The notes: generated by a model not told the origin, from the sequence alone. Shown: positions 1 to 7,644, numbered from the stretch's first letter. The stretch is 36,297 bases of DNA from Bacteroidales bacterium (GCA_016928075.1 JAFGLJ010000013.1:1-36297), one strand, 5' to 3'. Translations and numbers: made by a program.

Positions 1-692
1 CCGACATTTATGTTTACACCGTAACTGTTTATGGGATTATAAACATACCAGTGCCAGGTTTTTGTGCCGTCAGGATTTTCGGTGACACCCTTAAACCTAC
101 CATTTGAGACGTCCATGAGGTTCCCGGGTGTGGTTATGCTGAAACGCATGCTGTCGGGTTCATCATACATGTGATCCTTGCAGGGCCACCATATGCTTGC
201 ACCACCGCCCTGGCATGAAGTGGCATAAAATGGATTTCCATTATCATCGTAAACCCATGTCAGTCCGTCATCCCAGGGAGGCCGGCGGCTTGCTTTTGGT
301 TTACCACCATAGAATACTGTGACTTCATTGGACTCACCTGCCACCTGCTGCTTATCTATCTGAACAAACCAGGCGTTTCCGTCACGTACAAATTCCAGTT
401 CTTTGCCGTCCTGTGTAATCCTTCTTATTTCCAGGGGAGGCTGAAGGTCAATCTGCATACGGTCATCAGGTTGTATCACTTCATACCTTATTAAGACATA
501 TCCTTCAATGGTACTGTCGGCCGGGTTGGTTTTAATATTCATATGGTAGAAAGTAAGGTCCCACCATTCCCTTTCCGGTGTTATGGAACCGCGGAGTGTA
601 TCCTGCCTTGTAAGAGGTTGCTCATACCTCTGTGCGTTAACACTGATTGCAGTAAGTGCCACAAGCATTGTGAAAACAATTATTCGTATCAT
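1..692 (-). CDS. M1-family aminopeptidase, N-terminal part (runs off left edge)
   Basis: The frame is open from an ATG at 692 down to the window edge, giving about 230 residues of a larger protein. It begins with a signal peptide (hydrophobic core IIVFTMLVALTAISVNA, then Gln), so the product is exported. The mature start, ITPEREWWDLTFYHMNIK, matches the N-terminal beta-sandwich domain of Bacteroidetes M1 (gluzincin) metallopeptidases. Further along, CQGGGASIWWPCKDH and a DEPDSMRFSI segment resemble the same family. The zinc motif (HExxH) and the GxMEN-type exopeptidase motif lie beyond the window, so activity cannot be checked. A -7 box (TAAGTTTG, 722-729 on this strand) lies about 30 nt upstream and supports this start. 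The likely role is periplasmic or surface peptide degradation. I am fairly sure of the family but not of the substrate. Confidence 0.82.
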   Translation of the reverse strand, partial: MIRIIVFTMLVALTAISVNAQRYEQPLTRQDTLRGSITPEREWWDLTFYHMNIKTNPADSTIEGYVLIRYEVIQPDDRMQIDLQPPLEIRRITQDGKELEFVRDGNAWFVQIDKQQVAGESNEVTVFYGGKPKASRRPPWDDGLTWVYDDNGNPFYATSCQGGGASIWWPCKDHMYDEPDSMRFSITTPGNLMDVSNGRFKGVTENPDGTKTWHWYVYNPINSYGVNINV

Positions 693-721
693 TTATGTAA
701 GATTTGTGTTTTTACTGATAC

Positions 722-729
722 CAAACTTA
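722..729 (-). promoter_or_regulatory. Bacteroidetes -7 box upstream of the M1 peptidase
   Basis: TAAGTTTG on the minus strand fits the TAnnTTTG -7 consensus of the Bacteroidetes primary sigma factor. It predicts a short leader of about 20 nt before the ATG at 692. No convincing -33 TTTG is seen at the expected spacing. Confidence 0.4.
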
Positions 730-791
730 CATAATTGTTTTTATATAAAAGGGGTGGGGAAAAATGTTATTGAACCGGAGACTAATTGCAG

Positions 792-975
792 GGAGCATGG
801 AGCATGGAGAAAGGAATGCAGAATGAAGAATAATGATTTAAGAAATATTCTCCGGGATTATGTTAATTAGGGGTAGATGACTCCCTATATTAATATTAAT
901 AGCAAATTAATCGATTAATAAACAAGCTTCCCCATGCTCCATGCTCCATGCCCCCTGCTCCCTGCCCCCTGCTCT
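792..975. repeat. Degenerate GGAGCATGG inverted repeat in the spacer
   Basis: GGAGCATGGAGCATGG at 792-807 is exactly complementary to CCATGCTCCATGCTCC at 932-947. The right arm continues to about 974 as a decaying CCTGCTCC/CCCCCTGCTCC array. Inside the loop are two perfect 14-bp palindromes: TATTAATATTAATA (888-901) and ATTAATCGATTAAT (906-919). The unit sits between two minus-strand genes, and its right arm ends at the stop codon of the 975-2615 gene. It may be a large hairpin or a decayed non-autonomous element. I see no open frame of interest in it. Confidence 0.6.
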
Positions 976-2615
976 TAGCTTTTTAACTGGTAAACCCTTA
1001 TCCAGTCAATTTCCATTGAACTGGAACCCGATATTGGTTTATCGAGGCCTCCTGAGAAATTAATGTACATTGGCTCAGAGGGTATATTGCCCGTTTGTTT
1101 GAATACTTCATAATTGTTTATCTTCCAGACAAGCTTGTGAGCAGTCCATTCCAGGGTGTAAATATAAAAGTCCCTTCCGTATTTGCCCCCTATTGAGGTC
1201 CTTGCAGATTTTTTCCCATTTGAAAAGAAATCCATCCATACCTTGCCTTTCCCTGTGCGGCAAACATCAATGTGAGGAGTTATCTTATCGGCAAGAAGAT
1301 AAAAGGCATGCCTTGGACCCACGGCTGTATTAAGCTTCACTTTCGCCTGGAATATTCCGTATTTCTGGCGGAAACTTTTGCCAGTGTTTAAGATACCCGT
1401 GGTATAGTTAAACTCCTTATTTCTGAATCCGCCGAAGTCAGGATTCCATACTTTGCCTTCTTTTTTTTGTGGCCTGGTGCTAATGCTCAGTATGCTGCTG
1501 CCCACATCAAAATTATCAGATTCAGTGTAACAGTGAAGATCCGTTTCCAGTGAATATCTTTCATTGAGCAGCCTGTCACCCCAGTAATGATTGGTAAGCC
1601 ATTTCTTAGTGTCCAGGTTGTTTTCATCAAATTCATCACTGAAAGTAAGCTCCCTGTTTTTAAGAATGTCGAATTTATCCGAATCTTTTACCTTGAAGTA
1701 CCATACAATATCATCACTCTTCTTAAGTTTTTCGTATTCCTGCTCTTCCCTGAAGAGATCGGATTTCTCATAGCGTTTCCTGTCGAGGAGGTATTCTTTT
1801 CTTTCTTTAAACTCGTCAGTCTGCAGGTATTCTTTCAACTCCCCATGCCGGGATACTTTTGGTGACCCTTCAAGTTTATTGAAGTTTGAGAGCTCTTTTG
1901 AGGACTTAAACCTGTAAAAGAACTTGATATCAGGATCGTTTTTAAGGTTCTTATATTCCTGCAGGTGCTTATATTCATCGGTATCCTTGAAAGTGATTGG
2001 TTTCATATTCTTCTTTTCAAGGAAAGCTTCCGAATTGATAAATTCGCCCAGACCCAAATACCTGCTGATGCTTGCCACACCAACAAGTTTATCGGCTTCC
2101 TCCTTCTTGCCTTTTCTGAGAAGCTTGTTATATGCTTTGACGTTTGAATCGGATTTCAGCTTTTTGTATTCTTTGAACCTGTTATATTCTTCAGTTTTTT
2201 TGAAGGTTATGGGCTTCATTTTCTGCTTTTCTTTGAAGCTGGCTGAATTAACCGTTTTTTGAAGTTCTTCATACCGTTTAATCTTATCCGAACCCTCCAG
2301 TTCACGATATTTCTTCAAATCCACGCTGTCACGTGTTTTAAAGTACATAGCCAGATCCTTGCTCTTGTCCAGGCGCTTAAACTCATGCTCTTTGTTAAAT
2401 TCTTCAGAATCTTTGAAAGTCAGGCTCTCAATTTGTTTTTTCTTTGTTTTAAAATCGGTAGAATTAACCCGGGCATCCAGTTCGTTATACCTTTTCAGTT
2501 CGTCTGATTTGCTGAATTTATTCAGTTTTTCAAATTCTTCGATAAGGGCGTTTTCTTCTTGCTCTATCTTTGTTGTTGAAGGGATTAAACCAAGTGACAG
2601 TTTGAGCTTAGCCAT
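975..2615 (-). CDS. Tandem-repeat protein with degenerate GH16-like C-terminal domain
   Basis: The protein has 546 aa. Residues ~37-320 form four lysine/glutamate-rich repeats of about 70 aa, starting near residues 37, 109, 182 and 251. They share the pattern K-RY-EL...NS..FK.K......TFK...EY...EYK.LK and are predicted helical. Residues ~323-546 look like a concanavalin A-like GH16 domain: LTFSDEFDENNLDTKKW at the start, a WNPDFGG region, then EIDWIRVYQ at the end. The GH16 catalytic signature E-I-D-x-x-E is replaced by H448-I-D450-V-C-R453, so the nucleophile and the acid/base glutamates are both missing. This suggests a binding domain rather than an enzyme. There is no signal peptide (MAKLKLSLGLIPSTTKIEQE), which is odd for a GH16 fold. 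A TATTTTTG -7 box lies upstream at 2662-2669. The domain call is from motif memory and the function is unknown. Confidence 0.78.
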   Translation of the reverse strand: MAKLKLSLGLIPSTTKIEQEENALIEEFEKLNKFSKSDELKRYNELDARVNSTDFKTKKKQIESLTFKDSEEFNKEHEFKRLDKSKDLAMYFKTRDSVDLKKYRELEGSDKIKRYEELQKTVNSASFKEKQKMKPITFKKTEEYNRFKEYKKLKSDSNVKAYNKLLRKGKKEEADKLVGVASISRYLGLGEFINSEAFLEKKNMKPITFKDTDEYKHLQEYKNLKNDPDIKFFYRFKSSKELSNFNKLEGSPKVSRHGELKEYLQTDEFKERKEYLLDRKRYEKSDLFREEQEYEKLKKSDDIVWYFKVKDSDKFDILKNRELTFSDEFDENNLDTKKWLTNHYWGDRLLNERYSLETDLHCYTESDNFDVGSSILSISTRPQKKEGKVWNPDFGGFRNKEFNYTTGILNTGKSFRQKYGIFQAKVKLNTAVGPRHAFYLLADKITPHIDVCRTGKGKVWMDFFSNGKKSARTSIGGKYGRDFYIYTLEWTAHKLVWKINNYEVFKQTGNIPSEPMYINFSGGLDKPISGSSSMEIDWIRVYQLKS

Positions 2616-2661
2616 TGCTGAAATTCTTTGTATGAAACCGGTTAAAGATAAAAAAATGTTT

Positions 2662-2669
2662 CAAAAATA
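2662..2669 (-). promoter_or_regulatory. -7 box for the GH16-like gene
   Basis: TATTTTTG on the minus strand is an exact match to TAnnTTTG. It lies 46 nt upstream of the ATG at 2615. A TTGA lies upstream, but at shorter than normal -33 spacing. Confidence 0.45.
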
Positions 2670-2795
2670 TAACATGAAAGGTTCAATATTATTGTGTTGC
2701 TAGCATTTGGCGGCACAGGAAATGAGAAGGGTGGGGATTATTCAAACTGGAATAATGGAATATTGGAATGTTGGAATGATGGGATTTGATTCCTA

Positions 2796-3125
2796 TTAAA
2801 GAAAGTGGCGGCAAATCAAATATCTTCTGTAGATTCAATCCATAGAAATATTGCTGAAGGTTACTGTAGAAAAAGTATTTCTTAGTATCTGAACTTTCTT
2901 AATTTTTCTCAGTCCTCACTTGGTGAATCAATATCAGGAACGAATACATATTATTATTCCGATCAGATTAAGAAAACCGATTACGAAGAATGGGATAAGC
3001 GAGCATATAAACTGGAGAATGGCCTGAAAAAGTTGATTGAAAGCCTTGAGGTAAAGAAATATACGGGTACATGGGAAGACAGCCAAATAGTTAAAGAGTC
3101 AAATGAAATCTACCAGATCACTTAA
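2796..3125 (+). pseudogene. Four-helix-bundle (S23/IVP-like) protein, broken
   Basis: Reading from about 2796 gives QISSVDSIHRNIAEGYCRKSIS, then an in-frame TAG at 2883-2885, then YLNFLNFSQSSLGESISGTN and a segment ending KLENGLKKLIESLE before a TAA at 3123-3125. The D-S-I-H-x-N-I-A-E-G-Y core and the SLGES and KLENGL motifs are characteristic of the small four-helix-bundle family related to the 23S rRNA intervening-sequence protein. The N-terminal helix and any start codon are missing (a TGA lies in frame at 2787). The usual residue at the TAG position is probably Glu, so a single G-to-T change would explain the stop. Intact members are ~120 aa; their cellular role is not well established. 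Confidence 0.82.
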
Positions 3126-3147
3126 ATATTATAACCCATTATTGACT

Positions 3148-3233
3148 CCCCACACTGACGCAGGTCTCTGACCTGTGCCGCTTGGCTCGTCGAGCTCGTC
3201 ACCTTCGCCCCCGAGACCTCGGGGTCTCAGGTT
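3148..3233. repeat. GC-rich nested palindrome cluster
   Basis: An island of high GC in AT-rich DNA contains a CAGGTC-TCT-GACCTG hairpin (3161-3175) and overlapping palindromes CCCCGAG-AC-CTCGGGG (about 3209-3224) and GAGACC-CC-GAGGTCTC-type pairings (3213-3228). A GCTCGTCGAGCTCGTC direct/inverted motif lies at 3184-3200. It sits inside the right half of the TGGAAT inverted-repeat unit. The minus-strand reading here is composed of these repeats and is not a credible gene. Confidence 0.5.
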
Positions 3234-3333
3234 CCTCGGTTCCATTAATCCATTGTTCCAATATTCCATAAAAAGAGGCATTAACCAAAAATTAACACAA
3301 AAAATTTGGAGAATTAGTTTAAAGATTCTTATA

Positions 3334-3366
3334 TTTGACTGACCGTTCATTCAAAACGGTATTTTG
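3334..3366 (+). promoter_or_regulatory. Candidate promoter of the TetR-headed operon
   Basis: TTTG at 3334-3337 and TATTTTG at 3360-3366 resemble the Bacteroidetes -33 and -7 elements. They are separated by 22 nt, and the -7 box is one base short of the consensus. The pair sits within and between the two operator-like repeats, so repressor binding would block it. Confidence 0.35.
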
Positions 3367-3400
3367 TTTGACAAATTAATGACTGAACGTTTAATCAAAA
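3336..3400. promoter_or_regulatory. Duplicated operator-like site (probable TetR autoregulation)
   Basis: TGACTGACCGTTCATTCAAAA (3336-3356) and TGACTGAACGTTTAATCAAAA (3380-3400) agree at 18 of 21 positions and start 44 bp apart, about four helical turns. Each contains a partly palindromic core (TGACCGTTCA and TGAACGTTTA), the kind of site TetR dimers bind. The second copy ends 4 nt before the TetR start codon. Autoregulation is inferred from this position. Confidence 0.6.
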
Positions 3401-3404
3401 AACT

Positions 3405-3977
3405 ATGCCAAGAACAGAACAGCAGTTTGAAGGAATAAGGGAAGAGAAGAAAGCCCTTATAATGCGGACAGCTCTTGAATTGTTTGCCACAAATGGCTTT
3501 CATGGCACAACGATAAGCAATATTGCCAAGAAAGCAGAGATATCAAAAGGGTTGTTGTATAATTATTTCGAGAGCAAGGAAGATCTTATGAAGGCTATCA
3601 TATATACAGGGCTTGAGAACATTGATAAGCTGATGGATCCCAATAAAGATGGGATACTGACGGGGGACGAGATGGAATTTCTCCTTGACAGGTACTTTAA
3701 ATTACTGAATGAGGATACCTGTTTCTGGAGGCTTTATTTCACACTTCTCCTGCAGGAGCCGATCTTAAAACTGGTAGAAGAAAGACTTTCAAAAGTAATA
3801 GGCAGCTATATCGATCTATTAAAATCATATTTTGAATCACGGGGAAGCGAGGATCCTTACACCGAAGCTGTTGTCTTCGGTGCTTTGCTTGATGGCATAG
3901 GTATGAACTACGTAGCCTATCCCGAGATATTCAAGGTAGAGAAAATAAAAGAGAGAATATTGAAAAAATACAGATAA
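3405..3977 (+). CDS. TetR/AcrR-family regulator with an EF-hand-like loop
   Basis: The protein has 190 aa, the usual length for the family. The N-terminal helix-turn-helix is clear: a helix with ALELFATNGFHGTTISNIAKKA, then ISKGLLYNYFESKEDL (residues ~23-61). The C-terminal ligand domain is aromatic-rich (CFWRLYFTLLLQEP) and unassignable by eye. Residues 78-89 (DPNKDGILTGDE) match the canonical EF-hand calcium loop at positions 1, 3, 5, 6, 8, 9 and 12, which is unexpected in this family. The gene heads an operon: the LolA-like gene begins 11 nt downstream, then the permeases, ATPase and barrel. Two operator-like repeats lie directly upstream, so it probably represses itself and the transport genes until an unknown ligand binds. 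Confidence 0.9.
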   Translation: MPRTEQQFEGIREEKKALIMRTALELFATNGFHGTTISNIAKKAEISKGLLYNYFESKEDLMKAIIYTGLENIDKLMDPNKDGILTGDEMEFLLDRYFKLLNEDTCFWRLYFTLLLQEPILKLVEERLSKVIGSYIDLLKSYFESRGSEDPYTEAVVFGALLDGIGMNYVAYPEIFKVEKIKERILKKYR

Positions 3978-3988
3978 CTAGACACAAT

Positions 3989-4738
3989 ATGAAAAAGAAA
4001 CTTTTTACAACCGTATTAATTGTTTTTTCATGTTTATTCATGTCAGCACAGGATGCCAGAGAAATCATTAAAAGGGCAAATGACAAGATAAACGGTGAGG
4101 AATCGAGTTTCAGCATTATGAAAATGACCATTATCCGTCCCGAGTGGGAGCGGACACTTGAATTTAAAAACTGGACCAAGGGAACAGATTATGCCCTGAC
4201 CCTTATCACTGCCCCGGCCAGGGATAAAGGTCAGAGTTTCCTGAAAAGGGGTTCGGAAATGTGGAGCTGGAACCCGACTATAAACAGGCTGATTAAGCTT
4301 CCACCATCAATGATGTCGCAAGGCTGGATGGGATCTGATTACACAAATGATGATATACTGAAGGAATCTTCAGTTGTTGAGGATTACATACATGAAATAA
4401 CAGGTGAGGACGAAATAGAGGGCCGTAAATGTTACAGGATAAAAATGACAGCAAAAGAGGAGGCAGCAGTTATATGGGGTCACCAGGTAAGGTGGATTGA
4501 TAAAGATGATTATTTATTCCTGAAAGCAGAGCTATATGATGAAGATGGATATCTTGTTCGTACTGAACTGGGTAAAAACATAAAAACAATGGATGGAAGA
4601 TTAATTCCATCAATACTGGAAGTCATACCGGAAGACGAGGAGGGCTATAAGACTGTAGTGGAAATAGAAGAAATAGAATTTAATATACCTGTTGAGGATG
4701 GTTTTTTCTCACAGCAGAACCTGAAGAGGGTTAGGTAA
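3989..4738 (+). CDS. LolA-like periplasmic outer-membrane lipoprotein-sorting protein
   Basis: The protein has 249 aa. A signal peptide (MKKKLFTTVLIVFSCLFMSA, then Gln) sends it to the periplasm. The mature part begins DAREIIKRANDKINGEESSF and contains MTIIRPEWERTLEFKNW, LITAPARDKGQSFLKRG, MWSWNPTINRLIKLPPSMM and SQGWMGSDYTNDD. These are the marks of the LolA-like family often annotated as outer membrane lipoprotein-sorting protein, whose half-open beta-barrel can hold acyl chains. It lies between a TetR gene and two FtsX-type permeases, like a periplasmic shuttle working with its own ABC machine. It is not the housekeeping LolA by sequence pattern. The cargo could be a lipid, lipoprotein or other hydrophobic compound. 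Family call good, cargo unknown. Confidence 0.88.
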   Translation: MKKKLFTTVLIVFSCLFMSAQDAREIIKRANDKINGEESSFSIMKMTIIRPEWERTLEFKNWTKGTDYALTLITAPARDKGQSFLKRGSEMWSWNPTINRLIKLPPSMMSQGWMGSDYTNDDILKESSVVEDYIHEITGEDEIEGRKCYRIKMTAKEEAAVIWGHQVRWIDKDDYLFLKAELYDEDGYLVRTELGKNIKTMDGRLIPSILEVIPEDEEGYKTVVEIEEIEFNIPVEDGFFSQQNLKRVR

Positions 4739-4759
4739 ACTACAAAAAGAATTATTGAT

Positions 4760-6172
4760 ATGAAAAATTATAAAATGGCCTGGAGGAATCTCTGGAGAAA
4801 TAAGCGAAGGACTGTAATTACAGCTTCTTCAGTGTTCTTCGCAGTATTTTTTGCCCTAGTAATGAGGTCGCTTCAGTTGGGGACCTATGACTCGATGTAT
4901 AAGAATATAATTGAATCATATTCAGGCTATATCCAGGTGCAGGATGAAGATTTCTGGGAAAACAAAATAGTCGATAATGTATTCAAAAATAGCGAAGAAC
5001 TCCGGGAAAAAATTACCGCAGACCGGAATGTTGAGGATGTAATTCCGCGTTTCGAATCCTTTGCCCTTGCATCAAGTGGCTCCCGCTCGAAGGGAGTGAT
5101 GGTGATGGGAATAGACCCGGAAAAGGAAAAACTATTATCAGACGTGGAAGATAAACTGGTCAAATATCGCCTTACAGATGAAGCTATCAGTGCAATTAAA
5201 TCCGAGGAAATCCCAGCTTATCTCGAAAAGAACATGGACCTTTTTCATGGGAACTCTTATTCTTCCGATGGCAGGCTACAGATAGAACTTGGTATTAAGG
5301 AAAACGATGAAGAATACCTCATGCCACTGTTCGAAAAATATGCCTCTGTTAAAAACGGCTATTTCAGCATGGGTGATAATGCAGCCCTGGTTGGCGACAG
5401 GCTTGCAAGATACCTCGGCCTTGAGAGGGGCGATACAATTATCCTGGTTGGACAGGCTTACCATGGCCATACTGCTGCCGGTAAATATGTTATTAAGGGT
5501 ATTGTGAAAATACCTAATCCTGATATTGAAAATAAAATAGTCTATCTCCCTGTCGACGTATGCCAGACTCTCTATTATGCAGATGGTATGCTTACGTCAA
5601 TGGTGGTGCATCTAATGGACGACGATGATGATGCAATAAACAATACATTGAAACGTCTTGATTCAAACATTGAAAGCCCATACCGTATCCTGGGCTGGAA
5701 GGAAATGAACGAGACACTTGTCCAGCAGCTCGATGCAGATAATAAAAGCGGAATTATAATGATTGGTATACTGTACCTGGTAATTGCCTTTGGTGTGTTT
5801 GGCACGGTTCTGATGATGACAGCAGAGCGGAGAAGGGAATTTGGGGTTCTGATAGCCATAGGCATGCAGAAAACGAAGATGGCCGGGGTTATGGTATATG
5901 AGATGCTTTACATAGGCCTTCTCGGTATCCTTGCCGGTGTGGCAATAGCCTTGCCATCGATAATCTATGGATATCATCACCCGATACATTTCCCGAGCAA
6001 ATTTGCCAAGATCTGGGAAGAATACGGATTTGAACCTGTCATGGCTTTTCAGTGGATTGATAAATATTTCCTTTCTCAATCGCTAGTGGTAGCAATAATC
6101 GTACTCGTAGCAGTGATATATCCTGTTGTGAAAATACGTAACCTGAAAGAAGTAAACGCAATTAAAGCATAA
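4760..6172 (+). CDS. ABC transporter permease, FtsX/MacB/LolC type (first of two)
   Basis: The protein has 470 aa. It starts with a basic amphipathic stretch (YKMAWRNLWRNKRR), a first membrane helix (about residues 18-38), and a large periplasmic domain of ~290 residues of MacB-PCD type. Three C-terminal helices follow (about 330-350, 374-400, 437-460). The FtsX signature is seen in FGTVLMMTAERRREFGVLIAIGM, and the coupling region is basic. Such four-helix permeases work by mechanotransmission, moving substrates in the periplasm rather than across the inner membrane. The gene is 21 nt after the LolA-like gene and 12 nt before a second permease, and the two likely form a LolC/LolE-like heterodimer. 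Confidence 0.9.
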   Translation: MKNYKMAWRNLWRNKRRTVITASSVFFAVFFALVMRSLQLGTYDSMYKNIIESYSGYIQVQDEDFWENKIVDNVFKNSEELREKITADRNVEDVIPRFESFALASSGSRSKGVMVMGIDPEKEKLLSDVEDKLVKYRLTDEAISAIKSEEIPAYLEKNMDLFHGNSYSSDGRLQIELGIKENDEEYLMPLFEKYASVKNGYFSMGDNAALVGDRLARYLGLERGDTIILVGQAYHGHTAAGKYVIKGIVKIPNPDIENKIVYLPVDVCQTLYYADGMLTSMVVHLMDDDDDAINNTLKRLDSNIESPYRILGWKEMNETLVQQLDADNKSGIIMIGILYLVIAFGVFGTVLMMTAERRREFGVLIAIGMQKTKMAGVMVYEMLYIGLLGILAGVAIALPSIIYGYHHPIHFPSKFAKIWEEYGFEPVMAFQWIDKYFLSQSLVVAIIVLVAVIYPVVKIRNLKEVNAIKA

Positions 6173-6184
6173 AACAATAATAAA

Positions 6185-7612
6185 ATGATAACAAAAACTG
6201 CATGGAAAAACGTATGGCGGAATAAAATCAGAAGCCTTGTGGTTATCGCTTCAGTTACAGTCGGGATCTTTGCCGGTGTATTTGCAGTTGGGGTAATGAA
6301 TGGGGCAGTGGATCAGCGTGTCGATGAAGTGCTCGACAACGAGGTTTCACACATACAGATTACTCACCCTGACTTCAGGTCGAATAATGACCTTGCATGC
6401 AATTTGGAAAATGTAAGTACACTGAAGGAACGTATTTCCGGGCTGGAAAAGGTTGAAGCTGTCTGCGACAGATTGTTTGTTGTTGGTATGGCAAACACAG
6501 CCAGGAAAAGTGTCGGGGTGAATATTATTGGGATAAATCCCGAAGAGGAAAAAGAAATATTTGGTTTATATAAAGAGCTTGAACCGGGTACCGGTGATTA
6601 TTTTGCTGATCCGGATAGGGAGGAGCTTTCATATATAGGGTTCGACCTGGCAAAAACCCTGAATATAATACGATACCAGGTCAACGATGAAATTATTGAA
6701 GAACTTCGATCAGAGGAATTGCCGGAGGATATTCTGGCAGGGATAAGTGAATTCACAGGAGAGAGGTTTGATAATGAAAGGAGTTTCAAAAAGGCCATGA
6801 GATCGGTGTTGACGGCCAAACAGGAGTCAGAATACGGAAGGCTGATTCTTGAGAAAGCACAGACGTTCAGGGAGAGAGCCAAGTTCACCCTGACTTTTGT
6901 TAACAGCAATAATCACCAGACAGGCGGGGTTTTCAGGGTTGGTGGTATCTATAATATCCCCAACAGCATGTTTGAGTCAAACCAGGTATTCATACAGGAC
7001 CGGATTCTTAGGCGGCTCATTGAATTTCCGGAAAATACAGCTCATCAAATCGTAATAAGGCTTACCGACGTTGATGACACCAGAACCATGACTAAAAAGC
7101 TGAGATCGGATTTTCCTGAGCTTGAGGTATTGAACTGGAAGCAGATACAACCCGATATGGCAATGATGTCTGATTTTGCAGGGGTAATGTATGGTTTTTT
7201 CATGGTAATAATACTCGCAGCACTGGCTTTCGGGATAGTTAACACAATGCTTATGGTGGTGCTTGAACGGACCAAGGAACTGGGAATGCTAACCGCCATA
7301 GGGATGAACAAGAAGAAGGTGTTCAGGATGATAATGACCGAGTCAGTTTTCCTTTCACTTACCGGAGGTGTTGCAGGTATGGTGGTGAGCTGGATTATTA
7401 TAAAAGTTACTTCCGCCAGAGGCATAAATTTCGGATCCATGCAGGAAGGTTTAGAAGCAATGGGTTTTTCATCATATATCTACCCCGATATAGGGATAGA
7501 CTTCTTCATGATAGTCACAATACTAATAATAATTACAGGCATTTTGTCTTCGGTTTACCCGGCACTTAAAGCCCTGAAACTTGATCCGGCTGAAGCATTG
7601 AGAACAGAATAG
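6185..7612 (+). CDS. ABC transporter permease, FtsX/MacB/LolE type (second of two)
   Basis: The protein has 475 aa and the same plan as the upstream permease: a basic start (TAWKNVWRNKIRSL), one membrane helix, a large periplasmic domain, then three helices. The FtsX motif is NTMLMVVLERTKELGMLTAIGM, and the end is VYPALKALKLDPAEALRTE, the usual C-terminus of MacB/LolE-like permeases. Its periplasmic domain contains an extra charged helical stretch (roughly residues 150-225), and the first permease carries a different insertion at a similar place. The two are therefore diverged partners rather than a recent duplicate. It lies 32 nt before the ATPase gene. Substrate unknown. Confidence 0.9.
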   Translation: MITKTAWKNVWRNKIRSLVVIASVTVGIFAGVFAVGVMNGAVDQRVDEVLDNEVSHIQITHPDFRSNNDLACNLENVSTLKERISGLEKVEAVCDRLFVVGMANTARKSVGVNIIGINPEEEKEIFGLYKELEPGTGDYFADPDREELSYIGFDLAKTLNIIRYQVNDEIIEELRSEELPEDILAGISEFTGERFDNERSFKKAMRSVLTAKQESEYGRLILEKAQTFRERAKFTLTFVNSNNHQTGGVFRVGGIYNIPNSMFESNQVFIQDRILRRLIEFPENTAHQIVIRLTDVDDTRTMTKKLRSDFPELEVLNWKQIQPDMAMMSDFAGVMYGFFMVIILAALAFGIVNTMLMVVLERTKELGMLTAIGMNKKKVFRMIMTESVFLSLTGGVAGMVVSWIIIKVTSARGINFGSMQEGLEAMGFSSYIYPDIGIDFFMIVTILIIITGILSSVYPALKALKLDPAEALRTE

Positions 7613-7644
7613 AAAAAAACAAAAAATATTAAATATCAGAAAAA

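Larger units (their letters stand above)
2748..3270. repeat. Inverted-repeat unit enclosing the four-helix-bundle pseudogene
   Basis: The left end (2748-2784) is a tandem array of TGGAATnnT-like units. The right end (3239-3270) is its complement. A 14-bp core is perfectly inverted: ATGGAATATTGGAA at 2755-2768 and TTCCAATATTCCAT at 3256-3269. The unit is about 520 bp and encloses one decayed gene and a palindrome cluster. No transposase is present, so any mobility would depend on outside factors. The boundaries are approximate. Confidence 0.6.
2616..3404. other. Gene-free stretch holding a decayed inverted-repeat unit
   Basis: No intact gene is present in these 789 bp. The stretch contains, in order, the promoter of the minus-strand neighbour, a TGGAAT-type repeat array, a broken four-helix-bundle gene, a GC-rich palindrome cluster, the complementary TTCCAT repeat array, and the operator/promoter region of the TetR gene. 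Each is listed separately. Confidence 0.7.

Noticed and set aside
543..870. Two overlapping plus-strand frames opposite the M1 peptidase start
   Set aside because: They are antisense to a convincing signal peptide and domain and run into repeat DNA.
3129..3350. Minus-strand reading frame of 73 codons
   Set aside because: It consists of the GC-rich palindromes and the TGGAAT repeat; the protein has no recognisable feature.
4760..7612. Recent duplication of the two permeases
   Set aside because: They share the fold and end motifs but their periplasmic domains and insertions differ widely, so they are old partners.
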